Source of the DNA: Reichenbachiella carrageenanivorans
GTDB taxonomy: Bacteria; Bacteroidota; Bacteroidia; Cytophagales; Cyclobacteriaceae
Reading direction: 5' to 3'
NCBI RefSeq assembly: GCF_025639805.1
Contig: NZ_CP106735.1
Span: 2,637,501 to 2,701,500, forward strand
Length of the DNA stretch: 64,000 bases
The notes below the pieces were generated by a model. It made no database searches, was not told where the DNA came from, and saw only the letters and a program-made list of their open reading frames with translations. The position numbers were made by a program, and so were the translations under genes. Each line of letters starts with the position of its first letter. The stretch's first letter is position 1. Positions 26,794-35,629 of the stretch are shown here, piece by piece.

Positions 26794-27681
26794 ATGCTCA
26801 TAACCACAAAAATTCCCCTTAAATATATCTTCAAAAGCACATTTAGAGATTTGTTTTTTGTGCTTTGTGTGGCGCTTGTTTCCGTGGGTGCTTATCGCTA
26901 TGGAGATATAGCGGATATTCCTCCCAACATTACAGGTCTGGTAGGTACGTCTATTTCGTTAGTGCTTGCTTTTAAGTTGGGGCAATCCTACGATCGGTGG
27001 TGGGAGGCTCGTAAAATCTGGGGTGCGATTGTGAATGATTCTCGGACGTTAGTCATACAGATACGAAGTTTTACGCAAGGCCAGAGTGTGGAAGTGGTAG
27101 AGAGAATGGCTGACAGGCAAATTGCTTGGTGTTATTCTTTGGGTCAAGCTTTGCGAAAAAAGTCGCCCATTGCGGGGATAGCTGATTTTTTATCGAAAGA
27201 GGAGTTTGAAACGATCAGCAAGCACAAAAATGTACCTTTGGCGATGTTGGATTTTCATTCAGCAGATTTGACCAAACTACGAAATGCTGATGTTATCAAT
27301 GACTTTCAACAGGTTCAATTAGACAGGACCATTGTCCGACTTTGCGAATCTATGGGACAAGCAGAGCGAATCAAAAATACAGTGTTTCCGACTACTTATC
27401 GATTGTTTCTTAAGTGGTTTATTTATCTGTTTGTAGTGCTGCTATCCATTACGTTGGCCGAGACCGAAGGCTATGGGGACGTGCCTTTGTTGCTTTTAAT
27501 TACAACACCTTTCTTTCTGCTGGAGAAAACGGCCTTTTTCTTACAGGATCCATTTGAAAATAGGCCAACAGATATCCCGATAACACAAATAGCAAAGACC
27601 ATCCATCTGAATATCAGACAATTGATAGGGAGTGATGATCTGCCAGAAGCACACGAGAATGGTGAGTTTTACGTCATGTAG
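26794..27681 (+). CDS. Bestrophin-family anion channel
   Basis: A 295-residue membrane protein of the bacterial bestrophin / UPF0187 (YneE) family. Such proteins form pentameric chloride or cation channels. The family motif FKLGQSYDRWWEARKIWG at about 60-77 and the PFENRPTDIPIT segment near the C-terminus are clear. Four membrane helices are predicted. The ATG is 8 bases after the hslU stop, so it is likely in the same transcript, which ends at the hairpins just downstream. Confidence 0.9.
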   Translation: MLITTKIPLKYIFKSTFRDLFFVLCVALVSVGAYRYGDIADIPPNITGLVGTSISLVLAFKLGQSYDRWWEARKIWGAIVNDSRTLVIQIRSFTQGQSVEVVERMADRQIAWCYSLGQALRKKSPIAGIADFLSKEEFETISKHKNVPLAMLDFHSADLTKLRNADVINDFQQVQLDRTIVRLCESMGQAERIKNTVFPTTYRLFLKWFIYLFVVLLSITLAETEGYGDVPLLLLITTPFFLLEKTAFFLQDPFENRPTDIPITQIAKTIHLNIRQLIGSDDLPEAHENGEFYVM

Positions 27682-27682
27682 A

Positions 27683-27765
27683 CTTCCTTTTATTGCATAA
27701 AAGGAAGCAGATCGCTTCGATAGTCCCGAACAAGGAGATATCGAAGCGATTTAGTTCTATTTTTC
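27683..27765. terminator. Double-hairpin terminator between convergent genes
   Basis: The first hairpin is CTTCCTTTTA (27683-27692) with TAAAAGGAAG (27698-27707), a perfect 10-base stem. The second is ATCGCTTCGATA (27711-27722) with TATCGAAGCGAT (27739-27750), a perfect 12-base stem followed by a T-rich stretch. They separate the plus-strand bestrophin gene from the minus-strand DUF4494 gene. Confidence 0.8.
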
Positions 27766-28341
27766 GTCTTCTTCTTCGCTATCTACTTCCTCGTCGTGCT
27801 CATCTTCTTCGTCGATGCCATCTTCGAATTCCTCGTCTATATCTTCTTCATATTCTTCGACTTCTTCTTCGTTTGCCACATCAGCTAGTGGTTTCAAGTT
27901 GGCAGGGATCTCGTCGTCCATTTCTGGGAATACTTCTACTATATTAGTTTTCGAGATGCTCGAAATTTCAAAAGGGACAAGCATATTGTCTAGGCTTTGC
28001 TCTGTCCGTTCGTAGGCCTGTTTTAGGTTGTCAGCACTGGTTAGTATGTAGGTGGTTATTTTTACTTCTTTTTCAGAATCACCATCTACAGTAGCGTATT
28101 GTACTTTACACTTGTACCAGTAGTCTGTGTCTTCAAAATTGATCACTTCTCCAATGTTGGTTTTGGAAATGGTCATGATCTGAAATTCGCCACTCACTGT
28201 GCGTTCCATCGCGCCGTAGATTCTAGCCTCAGCATCAGTATAAGATACCGCATCTACCAAGTGTAACTCGGATGTTTGTTTGAGGATACCTTCATCGTTT
28301 TCTTTTGCATATTTTGCTTTGCACTGATACCAGATTTTCAT
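27757..28341 (-). CDS. DUF4494 family protein with acidic tail
   Basis: A 194-residue cytoplasmic protein of DUF4494, a family found almost only in Bacteroidota. The conserved N-terminus KIWYQCKAKYAKENDEG and the repeated pattern ISKTNIGEV / ISKTNIVEV suggest two similar half-domains. The last 45 residues are nearly all Glu and Asp, a low-complexity tail. The frame could extend to TTG at 28389, but ATG at 28341 matches the family N-terminus. Function unknown. It converges with the bestrophin gene, which ends 75 bases away. Confidence 0.85.
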   Translation of the reverse strand: MKIWYQCKAKYAKENDEGILKQTSELHLVDAVSYTDAEARIYGAMERTVSGEFQIMTISKTNIGEVINFEDTDYWYKCKVQYATVDGDSEKEVKITTYILTSADNLKQAYERTEQSLDNMLVPFEISSISKTNIVEVFPEMDDEIPANLKPLADVANEEEVEEYEEDIDEEFEDGIDEEDEHDEEVDSEEEDEK

Positions 28342-28584
28342 AAGTGGTTGCTTTTTAGTTTGTAAATAATTGTAAAATGAGGGCGGCAAAAATAGAACTA
28401 ATCAGTCCTGCTTTCCAACCCATTTAGCTAATGATATTGTAATAAAAAAGGTTTCTACATATTTTCGAATTGCACTATATATTCAATAGTTTTCAAAGGC
28501 ATATTTGTAGCAGCGAAAGCGCTCATTTCTTGCGGACAGAGAAGACGCTCAGGGAGTATCTGGTGAAATGATTAATTTAACGAT

Positions 28585-29478
28585 ATGAATTTTTTAGAGC
28601 AGTCCCTGGACGGGCGAAACCAAGCGGGTAAATATGCCTTGGTCATTATTTTTGGTTTTATTGGAGGACAAATCCTGGGTGCTTTGCCTTTGTTGAAATA
28701 TGTCAATCAAAGTGGCCAGACTACGATGGATTTTGGGACAATGGGTTTAGACCTTAATTTCGGTATGATTTTGATGCTGTTGCCTTTTATCGTATCGTTG
28801 ATTCTCTGTGTGCTATTGGTAAAGGTCTTGCACAAGCGCAGTTTTTCGCAAACGGTCAATGGTACTGCCAAGATCAGGTGGGCAAGAGTCGGATACGCCG
28901 CAGGTCTCTGGGCGGTGTTGATGGTTGTCTATATTCTCTTCGAGCTGGCCGTCGATCCAGACAATATTGCTTTTCAGTTGAATTGGAGTGCTTTTCTTCC
29001 ATTAGTCGTGGTGGCTGTTTTGTTGATTCCTCTTCAGACCACATGTGAAGAATATTTACTAAGAGGCTATTTTACACAGGGTGTAGCAGGGCTTACTAAA
29101 AGTCGGTGGTTGGCAGTGCTGGTGCCAGGGTTGATTTTCGCACTGATGCACGCTTTTAATCCAGAAGTACAAGCACATGGTTTTTGGATTGTTATGCCGC
29201 AGTACCTCACCTTTGGAGTGGTCTTTGGACTTCTTTCTGTGCTCGACGATGGTATAGAGCTGGCCATGGGTGCGCACGCGGTCAACAATGTTTTTCTTTG
29301 TCTCTTTCTTACTAATAAAGATTCGGTACTTCAGACTGCTGCGGTTTTTGAGCAGCTCGAAATGAACCCAGTTAGAGATACGATAAGTTTGATGGTGTTG
29401 AGTGTTGTATTCTTCATTATACTTTACAAAAAGTTTCATTGGGACTTGAGCCTTTTGGGAAGACGGGTGCAGAAGTAA
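28585..29478 (+). CDS. CPBP family intramembrane glutamic endopeptidase
   Basis: A 297-residue membrane protein of the CAAX/Abi protease family, with about eight hydrophobic helices. The catalytic EE pair is E155-E156 in TTCEEYLLRGYF, a second motif with His is FALMHAFNPE near 191, and the third is AMGAHAVNN near 233. These residues match active members. In bacteria such enzymes are often linked to self-immunity or membrane-protein processing. It has no operon partner. Confidence 0.88.
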   Translation: MNFLEQSLDGRNQAGKYALVIIFGFIGGQILGALPLLKYVNQSGQTTMDFGTMGLDLNFGMILMLLPFIVSLILCVLLVKVLHKRSFSQTVNGTAKIRWARVGYAAGLWAVLMVVYILFELAVDPDNIAFQLNWSAFLPLVVVAVLLIPLQTTCEEYLLRGYFTQGVAGLTKSRWLAVLVPGLIFALMHAFNPEVQAHGFWIVMPQYLTFGVVFGLLSVLDDGIELAMGAHAVNNVFLCLFLTNKDSVLQTAAVFEQLEMNPVRDTISLMVLSVVFFIILYKKFHWDLSLLGRRVQK

Positions 29479-29585
29479 ATGCATATTTTCCGTTGACTAT
29501 ACCATACCCACCACTCTCAAAATAAACTTGCATTTCTCTACAGATATGGCCTAATTGTGTACTCGTTCATTAACCATATACGACT

Positions 29586-30875
29586 ATGAGAATTGCTATT
29601 TTATCTATCCTTACCTCCGTTGTCCTATTAGCTACTTGCCAGCCCAAAAAAGAAAAGAAAAGCCTGAATAATCTCGCCACAGACTATGTGCGATTAGGTC
29701 TAGAAATTGGTGCATACGACCCCGTATTTGTAGATGCCTATTATGGTCCAGATTCATTGAAATTCACTGGATTGGTTGCGGATTCGTTTCCTGCGGCTAT
29801 TTTTCGTGAAAGGGTAGCGGCATTGAAGACAGACCTAGAAGAACTAGCTATCTCTTCCGAGGCCACGGAGGAACAAATCATGAGAGCTACTTGGATTTCG
29901 TCGCAATTGACAGCTTTTGATCGACGCATTAGAATTGTAGCTGAAGACTACGGTACGTTTGATGAGGAAGCAGAAGATCTTTTTGGCGTTGAAATACCCA
30001 GTTATGATTCTACTCATTTTATTGCCTTGATCGCTGAACTCAATGCGGCATTGCCTGGAGAAGGTACCTTGCAGGAAAGAAAAAATGCCTTAGCCGATAA
30101 GTTTGCCATTCCACAAGATAAGATGGATACGATTTTTCAAGTGGCGATCGAAACGGCTAGAAAAATCACGCAAGAGAAGTTCGATTTACCCATAGAGGAA
30201 ACATTCACGTTAGAGTATGTACAAGACAAAACGTGGAGTGGATATAATTGGTATCAGGGTGGTTATAAAAGTTTGATCCAGATCAATACAGACCATGCTA
30301 TATTGGTGGATCGTGTGATTGATCTCGCTTGTCATGAAGGCTACCCTGGGCATCATGTGTACAACATGATGTTGGAGAAAAATCTGTTTGTAGATAAAGG
30401 CTGGGTAGAAATATCGCTTTATCCATTGTTTAGTCCACAGTCATTGATCGCCGAGGGGAGTGCAAACTTTGGTATTGATATGGCATTTCCAGGTAAAAAA
30501 TATGATGAGTTTGCCACTGAAGTTTTGATGCCATTGGCAGGCTTGGACACTACAGGGGCAGCAGCTTATTTCAAATATATTCGAATTAAGCAAAAGCTAA
30601 ACTACGCTCGCAATGAAGCTGCTCGTGGGATCATAAATGGCACCATGACTGAGGAACAAGTAGACAGATGGCTGGGTGAGTATGCATTGATTACCACTTC
30701 GGTGCCTTTTATCAAACGATACAGGAGTTATGTAGTGAATTATAACTACGGCAAAGATTTGGTAAAAAACTATATTGAGTCACAATCAGAGACTTTGGAC
30801 GATCGCTGGGTGCCATTAGGTCAGCTGCTGAGTAATCCTGTTTTGCCCAAAGAAATGTTGCCTGAAATGGAATAA
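29586..30875 (+). CDS. DUF885 lipoprotein (peptidase-like)
   Basis: A 429-residue protein with a lipoprotein signal: the N-terminus MRIAILSILTSVVLLATC has the lipobox LLATC with the lipidated Cys at 18. The HEGYPGHH motif at residues 250-257 is the family's H-E-x-x-x-H-type metal-site signature, suggesting a zinc-dependent carboxypeptidase-like activity. DUF885 proteins are usually longer (about 550-600), so this is a short member, but the core motif and flanks are present. The promoter is not obvious. A terminator follows. Confidence 0.82.
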   Translation: MRIAILSILTSVVLLATCQPKKEKKSLNNLATDYVRLGLEIGAYDPVFVDAYYGPDSLKFTGLVADSFPAAIFRERVAALKTDLEELAISSEATEEQIMRATWISSQLTAFDRRIRIVAEDYGTFDEEAEDLFGVEIPSYDSTHFIALIAELNAALPGEGTLQERKNALADKFAIPQDKMDTIFQVAIETARKITQEKFDLPIEETFTLEYVQDKTWSGYNWYQGGYKSLIQINTDHAILVDRVIDLACHEGYPGHHVYNMMLEKNLFVDKGWVEISLYPLFSPQSLIAEGSANFGIDMAFPGKKYDEFATEVLMPLAGLDTTGAAAYFKYIRIKQKLNYARNEAARGIINGTMTEEQVDRWLGEYALITTSVPFIKRYRSYVVNYNYGKDLVKNYIESQSETLDDRWVPLGQLLSNPVLPKEMLPEME

Positions 30876-30900
30876 TAGAGGATAATTGATATATTACGAA

Positions 30901-30933
30901 TCAGACCTGTATCTGTCGGGTCTGACTTTTTTT
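30901..30933 (+). terminator. Rho-independent terminator
   Basis: TCAGACC (30901-30907) pairs with GGTCTGA (30919-30925), followed by C and seven T residues. It ends the DUF885 gene and lies just before the SDR gene. Confidence 0.85.
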
Positions 30934-30952
30934 AGACAAATATTGAAGAGGG

Positions 30953-31561
30953 ATGAAAATAATCATAGTAGGAGGACACGGGTCTATAGGACGAAGAGTA
31001 GTACATGTATTAGCCAAAAAACACGATATCGTAACAGCCAGTAGATCCAAAGGAAATGTGAATGTAGATCTGGTGGATATAGAATCTATTCGAGAATTGT
31101 ATGAAACGGTAGGAGAATTTGATGCCGTTATTTGTATTGCAGGAGAAGCTAAGTGGGGTGCTATGACAGAAATGAAAGAGGGGGATTATTATGTAGGGAT
31201 TCGGAGCAAGCTTATGGGGCAGGTCAATCTCGTACGTATAGGCATGGAGTACATCAAGCCCAACGGTTCTTTTACGCTTACTACAGGTATTCTTGGAGAT
31301 CACCCTGTCGATCAGACCACAAGTGCAGCTATGGTCAATGGCGGTATTCACAGCTTTGTGAAAGCGGCTGCTTTGGAAATGACCAATGGCATTCGTATCA
31401 ATGCCGTATCGTCTGGGCTAGTAGAAGATGCCGTAGAAAAATATCAGGATAATTTCCCAGGTCACAATGCGATTCCTATGCGTAAGGTGGTAAATGGCTA
31501 TATCAAAAGCCTTGAAGGTAAAGGCAATGGAGAAATCATCAAAATGTACGACAACAGCTGA
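30953..31561 (+). CDS. Short-chain dehydrogenase-like protein lacking YxxxK
   Basis: A 202-residue Rossmann-fold protein. The N-terminal nucleotide-binding motif is IIIVGGHGSIGRRV (a G-x-G-x-x-G variant), followed by ASRSKG, suited to NADP(H). The CIAGEAKWG segment corresponds to the NAG region. The usual catalytic YxxxK is absent: that position reads AAMVNGGIHSFVKAA, with no Tyr four residues before a Lys. Short members of this type are widespread, and an oxidoreductase role is uncertain. Confidence 0.8.
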   Translation: MKIIIVGGHGSIGRRVVHVLAKKHDIVTASRSKGNVNVDLVDIESIRELYETVGEFDAVICIAGEAKWGAMTEMKEGDYYVGIRSKLMGQVNLVRIGMEYIKPNGSFTLTTGILGDHPVDQTTSAAMVNGGIHSFVKAAALEMTNGIRINAVSSGLVEDAVEKYQDNFPGHNAIPMRKVVNGYIKSLEGKGNGEIIKMYDNS

Positions 31562-31604
31562 AAATAAGGTTGGAATGGTATTTGGATAAACGAGTAGTAT
31601 AATC

Positions 31605-32042
31605 ATGTTTTATCTAAACCCCATGGTCATGAAAACTTCCATATTCCGACTTGTGTTTTTATCTGTATTGCTAACTACTTTTTTTGCGAGAGCAGAGGGC
31701 AATACACTCAAAAGAAACTCACTCTTATTTTTTGACCTAGATGATTGGGTAGAGATATATGTAGATGGTAAAAAAGTTGGTCGAAAAGCTGCTCATTATG
31801 GGCAATTGCACGAAGAATTTGAATTTGATCTCAACCCATATCTTATAGAAGGTAAAGATCAAATTGTAGAAGTGAAATTGTTTAACTCATACTGTCCTTC
31901 TTGTGATGGAAACGAATGGCGCCTAGGTTTTGAAGTTTTTCAGGATGGAGAGTCTGTCGATTATGTCTATGAGGAGGGGAACGAAAAGGCAGATCGACCT
32001 AAGATGACATTTAGTATCAAATACGAGTGGGGTTATATCTAA
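31605..32042 (+). CDS. Small secreted hypothetical protein
   Basis: A 145-residue protein with a signal peptide (hydrophobic FRLVFLSVLLTTFF, cleavage near ARAEG). The start could be ATG at 31605 or, for a tighter signal peptide, ATG at 31629 (MKTSIFRLV). The mature part is a beta-rich domain with one Cys pair (YCPSCDG), a possible disulfide or metal site. The C-terminus abuts the minus-strand rsmG gene. No family recognised. Confidence 0.65.
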   Translation: MFYLNPMVMKTSIFRLVFLSVLLTTFFARAEGNTLKRNSLLFFDLDDWVEIYVDGKKVGRKAAHYGQLHEEFEFDLNPYLIEGKDQIVEVKLFNSYCPSCDGNEWRLGFEVFQDGESVDYVYEEGNEKADRPKMTFSIKYEWGYI

Positions 32043-32675
32043 TCATTGTCGTGGCACATAGACGACTTTTTTAGTATCGAAAAAGTCTTCTGCAAAATAA
32101 GAAGGTAGCTCGTAGATCTTGTAGCGGAGTTTAGATTCCAAAAGCTCTTCAGTCAAGTCACCGCCTTTGAGATACAAAATGCCATTAGGGAGTTCATGAT
32201 TGGACTCCTTTTTTATTTTTCCTTTGGTCCAGCCATAAAAGGGTTTCATGCGAGTGACGGCTCTACTCACCACAAAATCAAATTGGCTGTCGATGTCTTC
32301 TGCTCTGGCGTGTACACCTTGTACATTGGACAGGCCTAAAGCTTTTGCTACTTCGTTTACCACTTTTATTTTTTTGCCAATACTATCCACCAGCAAAAAC
32401 GATGTTTCGGGAAATAAAATAGCCAAAGGAATACCAGGAAAACCACCGCCAGTACCGATATCAAGTACTTGAGCACCAGGTAAAAAGGCTTGTACTTTGG
32501 CAATGGCTAAAGAGTGTAGCACATGCCGAACGTACAGTTCTTCAACATCTTTTCGGGAAATGACATTGATCTGAGCATTCCATTCCAAGTATAAGGGCAT
32601 CAACTGAATGATTTGCTCCTGCTGTTTCGCTGTTAGGTCTGGAAAGTACTTGAATATTACGTCCTGATGTATCAT
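32043..32675 (-). CDS. rsmG: 16S rRNA (guanine527-N7)-methyltransferase RsmG
   Basis: A 210-residue SAM-dependent methyltransferase that modifies G527 in the 530 loop of 16S rRNA. The SAM-binding motif is VLDIGTGGGFPGIPLAI, followed by the family's SRAVT signature after the acidic loop (DFVVSRAVTRM). The length is standard. It is the last gene of a minus-strand run GT2, ECF sigma, rsmG, with 36 bases from the sigma stop. It converges tail-to-tail with the small secreted protein gene. Confidence 0.95.
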   Translation of the reverse strand: MIHQDVIFKYFPDLTAKQQEQIIQLMPLYLEWNAQINVISRKDVEELYVRHVLHSLAIAKVQAFLPGAQVLDIGTGGGFPGIPLAILFPETSFLLVDSIGKKIKVVNEVAKALGLSNVQGVHARAEDIDSQFDFVVSRAVTRMKPFYGWTKGKIKKESNHELPNGILYLKGGDLTEELLESKLRYKIYELPSYFAEDFFDTKKVVYVPRQ

Positions 32676-32711
32676 ACCGCAAAGCTACTCACATCCCACT
32701 TTGGATTTGAA

Positions 32712-33323
32712 CTAGATGTGTTTCTTTTTGTCTTTGACCAAATCGTACATCAACTCTCGCGCTCTGTGTAGTTGGGCTTTTACCGTGCCTAGTGGTGCTT
32801 CGAGTGTCTTGGCTATTTCATCGTACGACAATTCATCAAAGTATCGGAGTCTGACTAGTCGTTGATACTTGGGAGGTAGTTTAGATACAAACATCTGAAC
32901 AAGCTCCTTTTTTTGGGTATTGATGGCTTCGTCTTGCGGGTTTCTGTTTTTGTCCTCTACATCGATAGTGACTGCTTCGCCACCATCATCTGTAAACGAA
33001 GTATTCAAACTGAAAGTGTTCAGTTTTTTCTTTCTAATAAAATCGATGGTGTTGTTGGTCGCAATACGGAAGAGCCACGTACTAAACGTGTAGTCTTTTT
33101 TGAACTTGTGAAGGTTTTTGAAGGCTTTAGCGAAGGCTTCGATGGTCAAATCTTCAGCGTCATCTGTGTTTCTGATCATCTTCAAAATCATATGATAAAC
33201 TGGCCTTTTGTATCGTTCCATAAGCTCAGCAAAAGCCTGCTCATCCCCAACGCCCACGGCTTTGTCTATGAGTTTGAAATCTTTTAACGCCTTATCAGAG
33301 AATTGTTTTTTTATTTCTTCCAT
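32712..33323 (-). CDS. ECF-type RNA polymerase sigma factor
   Basis: A 203-residue group IV sigma factor. Region 2 includes AEDLTIEAFAKAF and TFSTWLFRIATNNTIDFIR; region 4 has RLVRLRYFDELSYDEIAKTL and the HTH recognition helix GTVKAQLHRARE. No anti-sigma gene is adjacent. It overlaps the preceding glycosyltransferase by 13 bases, pointing to co-transcription and coupled translation. The regulon is unknown. Confidence 0.94.
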   Translation of the reverse strand: MEEIKKQFSDKALKDFKLIDKAVGVGDEQAFAELMERYKRPVYHMILKMIRNTDDAEDLTIEAFAKAFKNLHKFKKDYTFSTWLFRIATNNTIDFIRKKKLNTFSLNTSFTDDGGEAVTIDVEDKNRNPQDEAINTQKKELVQMFVSKLPPKYQRLVRLRYFDELSYDEIAKTLEAPLGTVKAQLHRARELMYDLVKDKKKHI

Positions 33324-34405
33324 CTAACCTTCTTAGTGAATAACGCAATCGTGCCAAAAATAGAGGCATATCCTACGTGCATAATGTCCATCACGGGTAC
33401 AAGCCAAATGTTCATACGGTAGCCGAACTTTTTGGATGTCGAATTCACTAAAATGACTACAAAAACCATTCTAAAAATTAACAGTCCAGCAGGAATGAGG
33501 TAGTTATCGGTTTGTATGGCTAAAATAAGCAAAGCCAACCAAAAAACTAGGCTTGATAAATTTTGAAGGCCAAGTAGTATTTTGTCTTTGAGGCGGTAGT
33601 GTTTGCCGACTGACCAGTGTCGTATTTTTTGATCTATATAATCCCCCCAAGTGGTTTTAGGAATAGAGTAGGTGAGCGATTGTGCGCCGAGTACAATTTG
33701 CGTATTGTTTTTGGAGGCTCTGTCGTTGATCAGAAGATCATCGTCTCCTCCAGTAATGTGCTGGATCTTATTGAAGCCTTTTTGCTCTAAGAAACTAGAT
33801 TTTCTATAGGCCATGTTTCTACCTACGCCCATGTATGGGTTTCCTGCGAGTGCAAACCCTATGTAGTTCATGGCGGTCCATTGCGTTTCGAATTGGATGA
33901 AATTACCCAAAAAGCCTGCGCGTTGTTCGTAAGGAGCCACGCCAAGTACGTATGCTGTTTGCTCGTTGAAAGCACCAGACATTTCGCTGATCCATTGAGG
34001 GGAAGCGGGTGTGCAGTCGGCATCGATCAATAGCACAACATCGTGTGTCGCTGCTTTGATGCCCATGGTGAGGGCGAATTTCTTGGCGTTGATGTGATCA
34101 TGTACTTGATCTACTCGTACGAATTTGAGTTGTTTGGTCTGTGCACCTAGTAGGTAGTCGTAGGTACCATCATCGGATCTGTCGTCTACCAATATGATTT
34201 CAAAATGGGGATGCTCTTGTGCCAGCAGCAGCGGGATCAGTCTTTTGAGATTGGCGAGTTCGTTGTGTGCGCAAACAATCACAGATACGGGGTGTTCTTT
34301 TTTTTCTTTTGGCTTATAGCTTACGATATTTGCCAATAATACAGTTCCATAGACTGTCCATATACTCAAGGCGGTTGCCGCCAACACCACTATAATTCCT
34401 TCCAT
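33311..34405 (-). CDS. GT2 family glycosyltransferase, membrane-associated
   Basis: A 364-residue protein with an N-terminal helix and three C-terminal helices around a GT-A catalytic domain. Motifs include VSVIVCAHNELANLKRL, the DDRSDD nucleotide site, and DADCTP (DxD) near residue 125, then TGGDDDLLI as the ED-type acceptor motif. This resembles beta-glycosyltransferases of surface-polysaccharide pathways. It is the first gene of the minus-strand unit and lies divergent to tgt, 83 bases away. Product unknown. Confidence 0.88.
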   Translation of the reverse strand: MEGIIVVLAATALSIWTVYGTVLLANIVSYKPKEKKEHPVSVIVCAHNELANLKRLIPLLLAQEHPHFEIILVDDRSDDGTYDYLLGAQTKQLKFVRVDQVHDHINAKKFALTMGIKAATHDVVLLIDADCTPASPQWISEMSGAFNEQTAYVLGVAPYEQRAGFLGNFIQFETQWTAMNYIGFALAGNPYMGVGRNMAYRKSSFLEQKGFNKIQHITGGDDDLLINDRASKNNTQIVLGAQSLTYSIPKTTWGDYIDQKIRHWSVGKHYRLKDKILLGLQNLSSLVFWLALLILAIQTDNYLIPAGLLIFRMVFVVILVNSTSKKFGYRMNIWLVPVMDIMHVGYASIFGTIALFTKKVRWKK

Positions 34406-34488
34406 TCAATCTCTTTCTTATAACGATGGCAAAGATATGCGTCTCAGCGAAAGATTATTTTATAAATCAACCTATTTTTGCCCGCAAC

Positions 34489-35619
34489 ATGAATTTCGAA
34501 TTACTCAAGAAGGATCCCAAATCAAAAGCCCGTGCGGGCAAAATCACTACTGATCATGGTGAGATAGAAACGCCCATATTTATGCCAGTAGGTACTGCTG
34601 GTACAGTCAAGGCAGTACATCAGCGTGAGCTCAAAGAAGAGGTGAAAGCTGAGATTATTTTGGGAAATACCTATCACTTGTATCTGCGACCAGGTTTGGA
34701 CGTGATCGAGTCGGCTGGTGGATTGCATAAATTCAATGGATGGGATCGTCCCATGCTGACGGATAGTGGAGGGTATCAGGTGTATTCGTTAAAAGACAGA
34801 AGAAAAATCACGGAAGAAGGTGTACGGTTTCAGTCGCATCTCGACGGATCCAAACATAATTTTACTCCAGAAAATGTGATGGATATTCAGCGCACGATCG
34901 GTGCGGATATCATGATGGCTTTCGATGAGTGTACCCCGTACCCATGCGATAAAAAGTACGCCAAAGACTCTATGGAGATGACGCACCGCTGGCTCAAACG
35001 CTGCTGCGATCGATTCGACGCAACAGCACCAAAGTATGGGTATGATCAGACGTTGTTTCCCATTGTGCAAGGCAGTACGTATCACGATTTGAGAACCCAG
35101 TCAGCGGAGACGATCGCTTCTTTTGGTCGCGAAGGTAATGCCATTGGAGGCTTGTCGGTAGGTGAGCCAGCCGAGATGATGTACGAATCCACAGACTTGG
35201 TTTGCAGTATTTTGCCAGAGGATAAGCCCAGATACTTGATGGGGGTGGGTACGCCTAGTAACCTCATCGAATGTATTGCCTTGGGTGTAGACATGTTTGA
35301 TTGTGTGCTGCCTACGAGAAATGCCCGACATGGCATGATATATACCTCAGAAGGTATCATCAATATTAAGAATGAGAAGTGGGAAAAGGATTTTTCTCCC
35401 ATAGACCCTAACCTCGCTGGTCATGTCGATATGAATTATTCGAAGGCCTATTTGAGACACTTGATCCGCACAGGTGAAATGCTGGGTGCTCAGATCGCAA
35501 GTATTCACAATTTGTCGTTCTATTTGTGGCTGGTCAAAGAGGCACGGGCACATATTTTGCAAGGAGACTTTGCCTCTTGGAAAAACACTATATTGCCCAA
35601 ACTTTCCACTCGATTATAA
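34489..35619 (+). CDS. tgt: Queuine tRNA-ribosyltransferase
   Basis: A 376-residue TIM-barrel enzyme that swaps guanine-34 for preQ1 in tRNAs with GUN anticodons. The start ATG at 34489 (MNFELLKKDPKSKARAG) matches the family; the frame is open upstream to 34426 but this is not needed. Substrate-binding motif MLTDSGGYQV and the catalytic MFDCVLPTRNARHG are present. The usual CxCxxC zinc ligands before NYSKAYLRHL are replaced by LAGHVDM, which I recall as normal for Bacteroidota TGT; His in SIHNLSFY remains. It leads a likely operon with the LptF/G permease and EamA. Confidence 0.95.
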   Translation: MNFELLKKDPKSKARAGKITTDHGEIETPIFMPVGTAGTVKAVHQRELKEEVKAEIILGNTYHLYLRPGLDVIESAGGLHKFNGWDRPMLTDSGGYQVYSLKDRRKITEEGVRFQSHLDGSKHNFTPENVMDIQRTIGADIMMAFDECTPYPCDKKYAKDSMEMTHRWLKRCCDRFDATAPKYGYDQTLFPIVQGSTYHDLRTQSAETIASFGREGNAIGGLSVGEPAEMMYESTDLVCSILPEDKPRYLMGVGTPSNLIECIALGVDMFDCVLPTRNARHGMIYTSEGIINIKNEKWEKDFSPIDPNLAGHVDMNYSKAYLRHLIRTGEMLGAQIASIHNLSFYLWLVKEARAHILQGDFASWKNTILPKLSTRL

Positions 35620-35629
35620 GATTTGACAG

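Noticed and set aside
27693..27947. Plus-strand frame of 84 codons, Leu/Arg-rich
   Set aside because: Produced by reading the Glu/Asp-coding tail of DUF4494 on the opposite strand.
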